Source: an uncultured Pelagibacteraceae bacterium (GTDB taxonomy: Bacteria; Pseudomonadota; Alphaproteobacteria; Pelagibacterales; Pelagibacteraceae). From it: 44,112 nt of DNA. This document shows, one piece after another, positions 8,891 through 19,343 of the stretch. The notes under the pieces were generated by a model. That model did no database searches. It saw only the letters and a list, made by a program, of their open reading frames with translations, and was not told the DNA's origin. The stretch is from assembly GCA_902542855.1 (NCBI GenBank), contig CACBWE010000006.1, forward strand, positions 1-44,112. Reading direction: 5' to 3'. Numbering within the stretch: position 1 is the stretch's first letter; each line of letters begins with the position of its first letter. A program made the translations under genes and the position numbers.

Positions 8891-9823
8891 TTATTTAAAA
8901 TCGTTGGCGTTTTCTTTTGTTACTAATTGTGTTCCTGTATCAATGTTTGGATCAATACTTCCACCATTAGCTAACTCTAGAGCATATTTTACTCCATATG
9001 CGCCCATGTTGTAAGAAAACTGAGCAATTGTTGCTGTCATCTCTCCTTTTAAGATACTTGTAGCTGCATCTGGAGTAGCATCAAATCCTACTACAACAAC
9101 ATCATTCATGTCCGCATCTTTAAGAGCCTGCATAGCACCTAAGCCCATATTATCATTTGAAGCAAATATTGCTTTAATATTTGGATTTTTTAAAATAATC
9201 GACTCAGTTACAGATCTACCTTTTGCAGTGTCCCACTCAGCAGTTTGAGTTGCAACAATGTTCAATCCACAATTTTTAAAACCTTTTATTGCACCATCTC
9301 TTCTTAACAACGCTGTAGATTGTGACTCAATACCAGTTAAAATTGCAACATCTGAACCTTTGGGAGTTTTATCACAAATAAATTTTGCAGCTAACTCTGC
9401 ACCATTCATGTTGTTTGTTCCAATAAAAGTTACTCCTTCATTTATTCCTTTTGTATCAACAAATACTACTGGAACTCCACTCTTGATCGCATCATCAACG
9501 ATCGGAGCAAAAGCATTTGGATCTCCTGGTGCAAGTGCTAAAGCATCAACACCTTTTGCCAGTTGGTCCTCTACTTGATTTATCTGTGCCTGAACATCTC
9601 CTTCTTGTGGAGGTGCAATTAAAATTAATTTAACACCTAGTTTTTTAGCTTCCTCTTCAGCACCTTTTGTTACAGATGCCCAAAAAGGATTTCCTGATCC
9701 AGGACCTTTAATACTGAATAGAATTTTTTTACCATGTCCATCAGCAAAAGACACTGAACCTATACTGATCGATAAAAAAATTGCTGTAAAAAAAACAACA
9801 ATTTTTTTTGTTAAGTTTTTCAT
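8891..9823 (-). CDS. Sugar ABC transporter substrate-binding protein (RbsB-like)
   Basis: Signal peptide; GPGSGNPFWASVTKGAEEEAK; SNDNMGLGAMQAL. Confidence 0.93.
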   Translation of the reverse strand: MKNLTKKIVVFFTAIFLSISIGSVSFADGHGKKILFSIKGPGSGNPFWASVTKGAEEEAKKLGVKLILIAPPQEGDVQAQINQVEDQLAKGVDALALAPGDPNAFAPIVDDAIKSGVPVVFVDTKGINEGVTFIGTNNMNGAELAAKFICDKTPKGSDVAILTGIESQSTALLRRDGAIKGFKNCGLNIVATQTAEWDTAKGRSVTESIILKNPNIKAIFASNDNMGLGAMQALKDADMNDVVVVGFDATPDAATSILKGEMTATIAQFSYNMGAYGVKYALELANGGSIDPNIDTGTQLVTKENANDFK

Positions 9824-9941
9824 TTATTTCCCCTATTGTTATTTAAAGTTAAATTAAATAAAAAAATTCAGAAGAGTTCAACTATTTATAAGTATGCTAA
9901 GACAATTTTGAATACAACTAAGGCGTGTAAATATATATAAT

Positions 9942-10955
9942 TTATTTTCTAGTTCCCAAATCTCTTCTTAATACGTCTACATAAACTGCAAGAACTATTA
10001 TGGAACCTATCAAAACTTGCTGCCAAAAAGAACTAACATCCATCAAATTGAGACCATTTCTCAGAATTCCCATAATCATTACACCTGCAAATACTCCAAG
10101 GACTGTACCTCTTCCACCAAAAAAACTTGCTCCTCCGATAATACATGCAGCGATCGCATCAAGTTCAGATTGAAGTCCAGCGTTGGGATAACCTGAGTCA
10201 GTTCTGCCTGCTAAAATTAAAGCACCAATACCTGATAGAAATCCACATAGTGAGTAAACTATAACTAAAATTTTGTTAACATTTATTCCAGATGCTCTAG
10301 CAGCATTTGGATTTCCTCCGATTGCATAAATCCATTTTCCGGTTTTGCTATGATTTAAAAAAATCCAAAAAATTATATATACAATAGCAATTAATACTAA
10401 ACTTACTGGAAGGTATTGCGATTTTTCTAATCCTAACCATTGAAGATCAATTCTTCCATGACCAAGGTACCTAACTTCATCTGTAAAACCACTTATTGGG
10501 GTTCCACCAGAAATTAAGTTTCCAGTTCCTCTAAATATATAAAGAGTACCTAAAGTCATTATAAAAGGATGTGGCATGCGAAGTAAGGTGATACCTAGGC
10601 CATTAAATAGACCACATAAAAACCCTGCAATCAAAGGTGTAATTACTACAATGTACCAAGGCGCTCCAGCTTTAGCAACAACAGCCAATATCATTAATGA
10701 TAACATCATGATTGAACCGACCGAAAGATCTATCCCAGCAGTCACAATTACCATAAATACTCCCAAGGCTAACATTGACTGCCAAGATATTTGTTTAAAA
10801 ACGTTAGTTACATTTCTCCAAGATAAAAAAACATCTGGTTGCAAAATGTGCATAACCAAAATCATAATTACTAATAAAAGAAGAATTCCATATTTTTCTA
10901 AATATGGCATTAGTTTCAAATGAAGGCTTACAATTTTTTTATCTTTATCTTCCAT
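9942..10955 (-). CDS. Sugar ABC transporter permease (RbsC-like)
   Basis: TAGIDLSVGS, NPNAARASGIN, IACIIGGASFFGGRGTV; ATG at 10955 preferred over upstream 10979 because it avoids overlap with the ATPase gene. Confidence 0.92.
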   Translation of the reverse strand: MEDKDKKIVSLHLKLMPYLEKYGILLLLVIMILVMHILQPDVFLSWRNVTNVFKQISWQSMLALGVFMVIVTAGIDLSVGSIMMLSLMILAVVAKAGAPWYIVVITPLIAGFLCGLFNGLGITLLRMPHPFIMTLGTLYIFRGTGNLISGGTPISGFTDEVRYLGHGRIDLQWLGLEKSQYLPVSLVLIAIVYIIFWIFLNHSKTGKWIYAIGGNPNAARASGINVNKILVIVYSLCGFLSGIGALILAGRTDSGYPNAGLQSELDAIAACIIGGASFFGGRGTVLGVFAGVMIMGILRNGLNLMDVSSFWQQVLIGSIIVLAVYVDVLRRDLGTRK

Positions 10956-10957
10956 AT

Positions 10958-11707
10958 TTATTTTTTTCCCATAATCCAACCAATCACTTCATCTCTAGAT
11001 GTACTTGATAGGTTGGCTTCTGCGAAATTAGTTCCTTGAAATAAAGCCATCACTCTGTCACATACTGTAAATATATCATCCATTCTATGACTTATAACAA
11101 TCACTCCAACACCTGTTTTTTTTAAACTATTAATAAGATCTAAAACTTTACCCACTTCTTTGATTGCTAATGCTGCAGTCGGTTCATCCATAATTACTAC
11201 ATTAGCATTAAAGGCAGTTGATCGTGCGATTGCCACAGCTTGTCTTTGACCACCTGAAAGTTCCTCTACTTTTTGATCGGCACTTTTAACATTAATTTTT
11301 AACTTATCTAAATGAGCATTAGTTAATTCTTTAATTTTATTAAAATCTAATAGTTTTAAAAATCCTAAATTTTTTGTTGGCTCTCTTCCTAAAAAAATAT
11401 TTTCACCAATAGGTAAATTACCTGCTAGAGCAAGATCTTGATAAACCATTTCTAAACCTAAATTTTGAGAGTCTCTTGGACTTTCTAATATTTCTTCTTT
11501 GCCTTGGAAAAATAAGGAACCTGCGCTTGGTTTATAAAGTCCCGACAAAACTTTCATTAAAGTTGATTTTCCTGCTCCGTTATCTCCCACTACACCCAAA
11601 CATTCTCCAGCATGAACCTTTAAGTTAACATTTTCTAATGCAGTAATAGTTCCAAAATATTTTGTTATCCCTTTAGCTTCTAAGAGTGGATTGGTAGTTG
11701 CCGACAT
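10958..11707 (-). CDS. Sugar ABC transporter ATP-binding protein, single-domain
   Basis: Walker A GDNGAGKST, signature LSGGQRQAVAIAR, Walker B VVIMDEP. Confidence 0.93.
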   Translation of the reverse strand: MSATTNPLLEAKGITKYFGTITALENVNLKVHAGECLGVVGDNGAGKSTLMKVLSGLYKPSAGSLFFQGKEEILESPRDSQNLGLEMVYQDLALAGNLPIGENIFLGREPTKNLGFLKLLDFNKIKELTNAHLDKLKINVKSADQKVEELSGGQRQAVAIARSTAFNANVVIMDEPTAALAIKEVGKVLDLINSLKKTGVGVIVISHRMDDIFTVCDRVMALFQGTNFAEANLSSTSRDEVIGWIMGKK

Positions 11708-11729
11708 AATTTATAAAATTATTAAAATA

Positions 11730-12752
11730 TCAATTAATTGCAACTGGTTTTGAGGCCAATAATCGTACTGTTTTCAATTCAGCTTTTTTGCAAAATTTTG
11801 GTTTTAAATTTTTTGAAATTAGATGCATGTCCTTTAAAACAATATCCCCCATACTATAAAAGGCCTCTGTCAAAGCTCCTGCTCTATGCGCTGAAAACAA
11901 AATATTTTTGACTTTCCTAATTGGGTCATTTTTTCTCACTGGTTCCAAAGGAAATACGTCAGTAGCTACATAAATATCTCCCTTTTTAACTCTATCGATT
12001 AAATCTTTAAAATTTACAACTGCTGCTCGACTCATCAATATGAATAGTGAGTTAGGTTTCATTTTGTTAATTAAATTTTTATTAACTAAATTTTTATTCT
12101 TAGTTGTTACAGCGGCTAAAACATAGATAATTTCACATGTTTTAAACATTTGATTTAAACTAACAGGTTTAAATCCGAAGCTTTTAATTTTATTCTTTGA
12201 TAACCATGGGTCATAAACATTTATATCTTTAGTAAATGGAAGTAACATTGGATATAAAGATTTAGCTAAATCACCAAAACCCAGTAATCCAATTTTTTTT
12301 CCTGATAATAAAGATGCTTTTAAATTACTTTCTAACCCATATTTTTCTTTACCTTTTACAAAATCAAAATGAGCATTATGAATATTCCTTAATAGAGAAA
12401 GTGTCATTCCTAATGCAATTTCAGCGACAGGATTTGAAAACACTGGGGAAGTTGCAATTACATGGATTCCCTTTTTAGCACAATAAACATAATCAACGTT
12501 ATTCATAAAATTACTTTCAACATTGATTATTGCTTTCAATTTTTTTGCTTTTGACAGAATTTTTTTATCTAAGTCTGGCTGACCCATAATGAAAGTAGCC
12601 TTATCAATATAGTTTTCATAAAATTGTCTTTTTTTTTTATCAGGTGCTACTAAAACCTTATATTTTGTTTTTAATTCTATTAATTTTTTTTTCGTAAAAA
12701 TCAGATCCAGTGTTCTTGGGAAAGGATCAGATATAACAATTGGTTTTGACAC
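11730..12752 (-). CDS. D-isomer-specific 2-hydroxyacid dehydrogenase
   Basis: LLGFGDLAKSLYPML NAD motif; SRAAVV Arg, DVFPLEP Glu, SAHRAG His catalytic residues. Confidence 0.85.
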   Translation of the reverse strand: MSKPIVISDPFPRTLDLIFTKKKLIELKTKYKVLVAPDKKKRQFYENYIDKATFIMGQPDLDKKILSKAKKLKAIINVESNFMNNVDYVYCAKKGIHVIATSPVFSNPVAEIALGMTLSLLRNIHNAHFDFVKGKEKYGLESNLKASLLSGKKIGLLGFGDLAKSLYPMLLPFTKDINVYDPWLSKNKIKSFGFKPVSLNQMFKTCEIIYVLAAVTTKNKNLVNKNLINKMKPNSLFILMSRAAVVNFKDLIDRVKKGDIYVATDVFPLEPVRKNDPIRKVKNILFSAHRAGALTEAFYSMGDIVLKDMHLISKNLKPKFCKKAELKTVRLLASKPVAIN

Positions 12753-13906
12753 TAAATTAAAATTTTTTTTACTTCTTCTTCGGTAAATTTTTTTGGTTTA
12801 TCACATTTTGTTTTTATTTTTTGAGGAATTCCAGTATTTGCTGCCCTCATGGTTGACTCTATTATATCTAATACATGTAAAGATAAATCACCTGAACACC
12901 TGTGCTTTTTATTTTTCTGAATAGAATATAACATTTCAGATAAACCAACACTCCGATAGTTCGCATTTGTAGCAGCTTCATTTGATCTTCCACTAGAAGA
13001 AGTTATGTTTATTTTTCCTAAATGCATCTTATCTGTTTTATGTTCACCCCATTTTCCACCCTCTGTAACAGAAATAAAAACAGAACCACCAAACATATTG
13101 GGATCTGGAACAATAATCGATCCCTTTGTGCCATAAAGTTCCATGTGATTTCTTTGATGATTAATTACATCAAAAGAAAGTGTTACTTGAATTATTGCAC
13201 CGCTGTGAAATTGGATTGTTGCTAAGTATGTTGTAGGAGTTTCAACTTTAAATGATTTATTTTTTTTTGGACCCGCTCCATAAATTCTTTTTTTAAAGGC
13301 TGTTAATGTTCTTCCTTGCACTTGTTTTGCTGGTCCAAGTAAATTTACTAAGGTTGTAAAAAAGTATGGTCCCATATCTATTACTGGACCTCCTTCTTTT
13401 TTATACCATGACTCAGGTTTTGGATGAAAAGACTCTACCCCTGGAAATGCAAAAATGGCATTACCTAATTTAATCTCTCCAATCAAATCAGAGTCAATTA
13501 ATTCTCGAGCTTTTTGAATTCCTCCGCCTAAAAATGTATCTGGAGCATTTCCAAGATAAAGTTTATTTTTTTTTGCTAGTGAGACGAGTTCTTTACCTTT
13601 TGCAAAATAAGTTGCTAATGGTTTTTCTGAATAAACATGTTTACCTGAAGTCAAAACTTTTTTTGAGACTGAATAATGAGATTGTGGAATTGTTAAGTTT
13701 AAAATAACTTCTATTTCATTGTCTTTTAAAATTTCCAAAACTGTTTTAGATTTAATATTGTATAATTTTGCACATTTATCGGCTGCTTTTTGATCAATAT
13801 CTGCACATGCAATTATTTTAAAATTATTAAAATATTGTTGCCCCCTAAAGTATGTCTCAGCAATATGACCACAGCCTATAAGACCGACCTTAAAAATTTT
13901 ATTCAT
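12752..13906 (-). CDS. Gfo/Idh/MocA-family oxidoreductase
   Basis: VGLIGCGHIAETYFRG, YSEKPLAT motif. Confidence 0.9.
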   Translation of the reverse strand: MNKIFKVGLIGCGHIAETYFRGQQYFNNFKIIACADIDQKAADKCAKLYNIKSKTVLEILKDNEIEVILNLTIPQSHYSVSKKVLTSGKHVYSEKPLATYFAKGKELVSLAKKNKLYLGNAPDTFLGGGIQKARELIDSDLIGEIKLGNAIFAFPGVESFHPKPESWYKKEGGPVIDMGPYFFTTLVNLLGPAKQVQGRTLTAFKKRIYGAGPKKNKSFKVETPTTYLATIQFHSGAIIQVTLSFDVINHQRNHMELYGTKGSIIVPDPNMFGGSVFISVTEGGKWGEHKTDKMHLGKINITSSSGRSNEAATNANYRSVGLSEMLYSIQKNKKHRCSGDLSLHVLDIIESTMRAANTGIPQKIKTKCDKPKKFTEEEVKKILI

Positions 13907-13912
13907 AAAGGT

Positions 13913-15757
13913 TTATACGCCTTGTCTTTGTTTATCTTTTCCTTCTTTATAAAGTTTTAAAGCTTCTTCATTCTCTTTAGTGGTTGGAATTTCTAGTGTA
14001 GGGCTATCCCAAAAAGATGAACCTTCAACCCATTTGTAAGCATGAGTTTTAATTGAAATAACATAAGTCACTTCAGATGCTTTTGCTCTCTTAAATGCAG
14101 CTTCAAGATCTGAAAGTGAAGTAACGTGTTCAGATTTTGCACCCATACTTTCCGCATGTTTTGCAAAATCAACATCAACTAAGCCAGGTGTATTAGAACT
14201 CTTTAATAAGTTGTTGTACTCTTTACCACCTTTAAATAATTGTAATCGATTAATAACTGCAAAGCCCCCGTTATCACAAACAATTATAATCAATTTATTT
14301 TTTGTGATAACTGAAGAATAAATGTCAGTATTATTTAATAGATAAGATCCATCTCCTACAAAAGAAATTACTTCTTTATCTGGATTTGCCATTTTGATTC
14401 CTAAAGCTCCAGAAATTTCATAACCCATACAACTAAAACCCCATTCTGTTTCATGAGTATTGAGTTCTCTTGGTCTCCAAACTTGAATTACCTCACCAAC
14501 TAAACCTCCTGCAGCTGTAACTGCAATATCTGTAGGATCAGAATTTCTATAGATTACACCAATTGCTTGGACATAACTTGGGACTTCCTGATTAGTTGGG
14601 GCACTCTCTTTATCTATATGTTCATTCCATGACTTAAGCTCAATTTGAGATTTTTTATGCCAATCTTCTCCTACTTTCCAATCACCTAAGGCTTGAGAAA
14701 GTTCAGTTAATGAAACTTTTGCATCTCCAACAACTGCTTGTGCTAAATGTTTATTAGCATCATATCTTGATACGTTGATAGAAACTAATTTGAAATTTTC
14801 GTTTTCAAAATTTGCCCATGATCCTGTTGTAAAATCAGCAAGTTTTGTTCCAACCGCAATGGCAAGATCAGTTTCTTTAGCTAATGCATTTGTATTTTTT
14901 CCTCCCAGGCCTCCAATTTGACCTACAAAATGAGAGTGGTCTCGCTTCATTGTTGAGTAGCCCATTACAGTTTGTGTAACTGGGATGTTGTGTTTAATTG
15001 CAAACTGACTCAATTCTTCCATTGCATCTGAATAAAATACTCCACCTCCAGATATTATAATTGGATTTTTTGAAGATTTAATTTTATCAGCTGCTTCTTT
15101 TATTTGAAATTCATCTGGTCTTGGTCTTCGAATTGTGTGAACTTTTTCTTGAAAAAATTCTGCTGGATAATCAAAAGTTTGGCCTTGGATATCTTGACTC
15201 AATGAAATACAAGCAGGACCACAATCAGCAGGATCTAACATTGTCTGGACTGCTATTGGAAATGATTGAATTATTTGTTCAGGTCTAGTGATACGATCAA
15301 AATATCTCGTAACTGGTTTGAAAGCATCATTTGCAGTTGTGCTTGGGTTGTTAAATTGTTCAACTTGTTGAAGTACTGGATCTGGCATTCTATTTGCATA
15401 AGTATCACCAGGTAAAAATAAAATTGGTAATCTATTGCTCATAGCAACTGCTGCAGCTGTAACCATATTTGTTGCCCCAGGTCCAACAGATGATGTCGCT
15501 ACAAAAATTTGTTGTCTTCTTTTTGCTCTCGCATAACCAATTCCTGTAAGAGCCATATTTTGCTCATGATGCCCTCTATATGTTGGAAGTTCTTTTTGAT
15601 TTTCCTCTAATGCTTGACCTAAGCAGGCTACATTTCCATGTCCAAAGATTCCAAAGACACCTGGAAATAAAGGTTCTTTTTTGCCATTAATTAATATTTT
15701 TTGAGCAATTAAATATTTAACTATTGCATGAGCACATGTGAGGGTAATTTTTTTCAT
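13913..15757 (-). CDS. iolD: 3D-(3,5/4)-trihydroxycyclohexane-1,2-dione acylhydrolase (ThDP-dependent)
   Basis: FGIFGHGNVACLGQALEE, YRGHHEQNMALTGIGYA, SSVGPGATNMVTAAA, VGDGSYLLNN ThDP motif; characteristic IolD length. Confidence 0.92.
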   Translation of the reverse strand: MKKITLTCAHAIVKYLIAQKILINGKKEPLFPGVFGIFGHGNVACLGQALEENQKELPTYRGHHEQNMALTGIGYARAKRRQQIFVATSSVGPGATNMVTAAAVAMSNRLPILFLPGDTYANRMPDPVLQQVEQFNNPSTTANDAFKPVTRYFDRITRPEQIIQSFPIAVQTMLDPADCGPACISLSQDIQGQTFDYPAEFFQEKVHTIRRPRPDEFQIKEAADKIKSSKNPIIISGGGVFYSDAMEELSQFAIKHNIPVTQTVMGYSTMKRDHSHFVGQIGGLGGKNTNALAKETDLAIAVGTKLADFTTGSWANFENENFKLVSINVSRYDANKHLAQAVVGDAKVSLTELSQALGDWKVGEDWHKKSQIELKSWNEHIDKESAPTNQEVPSYVQAIGVIYRNSDPTDIAVTAAGGLVGEVIQVWRPRELNTHETEWGFSCMGYEISGALGIKMANPDKEVISFVGDGSYLLNNTDIYSSVITKNKLIIIVCDNGGFAVINRLQLFKGGKEYNNLLKSSNTPGLVDVDFAKHAESMGAKSEHVTSLSDLEAAFKRAKASEVTYVISIKTHAYKWVEGSSFWDSPTLEIPTTKENEEALKLYKEGKDKQRQGV

Positions 15758-15849
15758 AAATATGTTTATCTTTTAATATGTATAGTGTTTATATATAATT
15801 TTAATTATAAATTAAAAAACCTAATTAAGTAAACTTAAAAATAAATTCT

Positions 15850-17292
15850 ATGTACGAAAAATTTGGACAATTCATTGATGGTAAATGGCAACAAGCTGAA
15901 AAAAAAGAAACTTATGATGTAATCAACCCTGCAACGGAAGAAGTGATTGGAAAAGCATCGAAAGCTTCATCTATTGAAGTGCAAAAAGCATTAAAGTCTG
16001 CAGAAAAAGGTTTGGAAGTTTGGAAAAACACTGCACCATGGCAGAGAGCTTATGTACTTAGAAAAATTGCTGACATGATGAGAGAAAAAAAAGATGTTAT
16101 TGCAAAATGGTTAACTCTTGAAGTTGGAAAACCTCTAACTGAAGCGGTTGGTGAAGTTGGTGGTGGTGCTGATATTTTTGAGTGGAATGCTGAGGAAACA
16201 AAAAGAATTTATGGTCAAACACAACAAAGTAGATTTCCAGATACTAGAGTTCATGTTTATTATCAACCTGTAGGAGTTGTTGCAGCTTTAGTTCCTTGGA
16301 ATTTCCCAATAGTTTTGGCATCAAGAAAAATTTCTACTGCGTTAGCTGCAGGATGTTCTGTAATTTGTAAGCCAGACGTAATTACTCCTGGTGCTGTGAT
16401 GGAATTAGTAAACATTTGTAAAGAAGCTGGTGTACCAGATGGCGTGGTTAGTCTTTTGTCAGGTGACCCTGCTGAAATATCAAATGAATTAATGGAATCT
16501 GATATTATTAAAAAGGTTTCAGTTACTGGATCAACTAGAGTTGGAAAAATTATTTTAAAAAAAGCAGCTGATAAAGTTCAAAGAGTTACTATGGAGCTTA
16601 GCGGACACTCACCTTTTATTGTATGTGAAGATGTGGATATGAACAAAGTAGCTGATATAGCAATAACTGGTAAATTTAGAAATAACGGTCAAGTCTGTAT
16701 TTCACCGAATAGATTTTATATCCAAGAAAACAGAAAAGATGAGTTTGTTGATGCTTTTATCGAAAGAGCAAAAAAATTAAAAATTGGAAACGGTATGGAT
16801 AAAGGTGTGGATCTAGGACCTTTAACAACATCTAAGAGATTGGAAGAAATAGAAAAACTCGTTGAAACTACCAAAAAAGAAGGAGCTAAAGTATTGATGG
16901 GTGGACAGAAACCTTCTGGTTTCAATAAAGGATATTATTATGAGCCAACAGTTTTTGACGATGTAAAAGATAATTTTACAATAATGAAAGAAGAACCTTT
17001 TGGTCCACTAGTTCCAATTTTAACTTTTAAAACTTTTGATGAGGTAATTGAAAGAGCAAATGATAATGACTTAGGATTATGTAGTTATTTGTACACAAAC
17101 TCTATGGACAAAGCTCATATTGGATCTGAAAAGCTAGAGTCCGGTTGTGTTGCAGTTAATACTGGTGTTGTTGCAATTGCTGAAGCACCTTTTGGAGGTA
17201 TTAAACAAACTGGTTATGGTCGTGAAGGTGGTTCAGGAGCAATTAAAGACTATCTAAATGTGAAATACACTCACATGGGCTTAAAAATATAA
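15850..17292 (+). CDS. NAD(P)-dependent aldehyde dehydrogenase
   Basis: VPWNFP, TMELSGHSP (Glu), GQVCISPNR (Cys), EEPFGPLVP. Confidence 0.92.
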   Translation: MYEKFGQFIDGKWQQAEKKETYDVINPATEEVIGKASKASSIEVQKALKSAEKGLEVWKNTAPWQRAYVLRKIADMMREKKDVIAKWLTLEVGKPLTEAVGEVGGGADIFEWNAEETKRIYGQTQQSRFPDTRVHVYYQPVGVVAALVPWNFPIVLASRKISTALAAGCSVICKPDVITPGAVMELVNICKEAGVPDGVVSLLSGDPAEISNELMESDIIKKVSVTGSTRVGKIILKKAADKVQRVTMELSGHSPFIVCEDVDMNKVADIAITGKFRNNGQVCISPNRFYIQENRKDEFVDAFIERAKKLKIGNGMDKGVDLGPLTTSKRLEEIEKLVETTKKEGAKVLMGGQKPSGFNKGYYYEPTVFDDVKDNFTIMKEEPFGPLVPILTFKTFDEVIERANDNDLGLCSYLYTNSMDKAHIGSEKLESGCVAVNTGVVAIAEAPFGGIKQTGYGREGGSGAIKDYLNVKYTHMGLKI

Positions 17293-17295
17293 ATA

Positions 17296-18090
17296 ATGCG
17301 AAAAAACAAAGTTAAACAAATGATGAAGGACGGTAAGCCCGTAATCAATGGTTGGTGTGCCATTCCTAGCACTGCATCTGCTGAAGCAATGGCTCATCAA
17401 GGATGGGATTCTCTTACCGTAGATATGCAACATGGTTTAGTAGATTACAGTAATTCACTACCAATGATGCAAACAATATCCACAACAGAAGTAACTCCTT
17501 TAGCAAGAGTAAATTGGAATGAACCTGGTCAAATAATGAAAATATTAGATGCTGGATGTTATGGAATTATATGCCCAATGGTAAGTAATAAAAAAGAAGC
17601 AGAAAATTTTGTCCAAGCATGTATGTATCCACCAGATGGGTACAGAAGTTTTGGACCTGTTAGAGGTTTAATTTATGGAGGACCTGATTATGCAGATCAC
17701 GCTAATCAAGAAATACTAAAATTGGCAATGATAGAGACAAAAGAGTCATTGGAAAACCTTGATGAAATTATGTCTACACCAGGTGTTGATGGTATTTATA
17801 TTGGACCAGCTGACCTAAGTTTAGCTATAGGTGAAAAACCTGGTTTTGATAGACCTGAGTCAACCAAAGCTTATTCAGAAATTTTAAGAATTTTAGAACA
17901 TGCTAAAAAAAATAATATTTTTGCAGGAATTCATAATGGTACCACAGAATATGCAACCAAGATGATTGAAAAAGGTTTTAATTTTGTAACTATAGCGTCT
18001 GATTTAAGGGCTCTAAGTGCTGGTGCAAAAGCTACAGTTGATAAAATGAAAGGTTCATTATCAAAAAAAGACGATAACGCGACTTACTAA
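17296..18090 (+). CDS. HpcH/HpaI-family class II aldolase
   Basis: WDSLTVDMQHG, CPMVSNKKEAENFV, DGIYIGPADLSLAIG signatures. Confidence 0.9.
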   Translation: MRKNKVKQMMKDGKPVINGWCAIPSTASAEAMAHQGWDSLTVDMQHGLVDYSNSLPMMQTISTTEVTPLARVNWNEPGQIMKILDAGCYGIICPMVSNKKEAENFVQACMYPPDGYRSFGPVRGLIYGGPDYADHANQEILKLAMIETKESLENLDEIMSTPGVDGIYIGPADLSLAIGEKPGFDRPESTKAYSEILRILEHAKKNNIFAGIHNGTTEYATKMIEKGFNFVTIASDLRALSAGAKATVDKMKGSLSKKDDNATY

Positions 18091-18902
18091 TCTAATTGAT
18101 CCAAAAATTTCTCAAATTGTTTTTTTTCTAAATTTGATGATTGTTTTTTTCCTGGAAATTTACCAGTCATAGAGTCTTTTTTAAAAGCTCTAAGTGCTTT
18201 TACTCTTTCAATTTTAATTTCACCTCTAAGTCTTAATAAATTTCCATATGCTTTAGAATGTCGTGGAGGATTTTCAGTATCACCACAAATATCTTCCATA
18301 AATAAATACATTACATCAGCATTTTTTCCTGAACCTAATGAAATAGTAACGATATCTGTGCGCTTTGAAATTTCACCCATTACATTTTCAGGTATAACTT
18401 CACACTCTGCAGAAAAAGCACCTGCATCTTCTAATCTTTTAAACTTTTGAAATAGATCATATGCTTCATCTGCAGTTTTGCCCACTGCCCTCAAGCCACC
18501 AATCCAAGTAGATTTTCTTGGAACCAAACCTAAATGCCCCATAACTGGAACATCTTCCTTAGCTAACATTTCAACTATATCCATACTTCTGGGAGTCATA
18601 ACTGCATCCGCACCATTCTCTAACGCTTTAAAAGCGCCACGCATGACATCATCTGCTGTTACAAACTCATTTAATACTAAAGCTGCTGTTAAGAATAAAT
18701 TTCTTGAACCTTCTCTAACAGGAATTACATTTTTTGCGTTTGATATAATCATATCAAAGCCTGCCTTTTCAGCCGCATCAGCTTCTTCAACACTATTCGC
18801 TGTAACTTGTGTAAATTTTCTTTTTCCTTTAGCTGATTTTAAATCTGCTACAGTCAATGTTCGCTTCGCTGGTTTAGCAGCCCATGTATAAATATTCTTC
18901 AT
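18087..18902 (-). CDS. PanB-like (ketopantoate hydroxymethyltransferase superfamily) protein, divergent active site
   Basis: PVMGHLGLVPRKSTWIGGLRAVGKT resembles PanB '[23 protein letters not shown]'; canonical catalytic residues appear replaced. Confidence 0.7.
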   Translation of the reverse strand: MKNIYTWAAKPAKRTLTVADLKSAKGKRKFTQVTANSVEEADAAEKAGFDMIISNAKNVIPVREGSRNLFLTAALVLNEFVTADDVMRGAFKALENGADAVMTPRSMDIVEMLAKEDVPVMGHLGLVPRKSTWIGGLRAVGKTADEAYDLFQKFKRLEDAGAFSAECEVIPENVMGEISKRTDIVTISLGSGKNADVMYLFMEDICGDTENPPRHSKAYGNLLRLRGEIKIERVKALRAFKKDSMTGKFPGKKQSSNLEKKQFEKFLDQLD

Positions 18903-19315
18903 TTAATTCCTTTATAAAGAATATCTCTTCTATCAATAAACTCCTCAAAGGTTTTGATAGTAATTACTGCAGGTAAAATAAAAATAGATCGTTTGTCTCT
19001 CTCGTTTCTAATAATTCTAAAATAACCTTTTTTAATTGCTGTATCGATATAAACGTTTGAGGTTAAATATGATTTCTCAATTACTTTAAGTAATTGATTT
19101 TTGGTAATTGATTTATTTTTGTAATAAGCAAGCATAACCATATGCAACATTATCCAATGTTGTGGGGTTAAAGAAAACCAATTCAATAATTCATTAGCTA
19201 ATCTTCCTTCAAAATCACCAAGTGATATTTCTGCTAATTGAATTCTTTTTTGAGTAAGTTTTGGAATTTTTTTTTGTTCTTCAAAGTGTTTTGGATACTT
19301 GAACTGTCTTTTCAT
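18899..19315 (-). CDS. Putative MarR-type winged-helix regulator
   Basis: 138 aa; LTPQHWIMLHMVMLAYYKNKSITKNQLLKVIEKSYLTSNVYIDTAIKKGYFRIIRNERDKRSIFI resembles a wHTH with basic wing. Confidence 0.55.
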   Translation of the reverse strand: MKRQFKYPKHFEEQKKIPKLTQKRIQLAEISLGDFEGRLANELLNWFSLTPQHWIMLHMVMLAYYKNKSITKNQLLKVIEKSYLTSNVYIDTAIKKGYFRIIRNERDKRSIFILPAVITIKTFEEFIDRRDILYKGIK

Positions 19316-19343
19316 TTAAATAAATTTAAACTCATTGAGTTTT

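Noticed and set aside
9258-9578. Plus-strand 106-aa ORF inside the RbsB-like gene
   Set aside because: Antisense shadow ORF of a well-supported SBP
10956-10979. Upstream start of the RbsC-like permease (MDYGKKIN...)
   Set aside because: Overlaps the ATPase gene; the ATG at 10955 gives MEDKDKK... with ordinary spacing
15758-15849. Possible riboswitch in the iolD/ALDH divergent intergenic region
   Set aside because: Short and AT-rich, with no recognisable conserved riboswitch core or strong multi-stem structure
18478-18891. Plus-strand 137-aa ORF
   Set aside because: Antisense to the PanB-like CDS; amino acid composition typical of shadow ORFs
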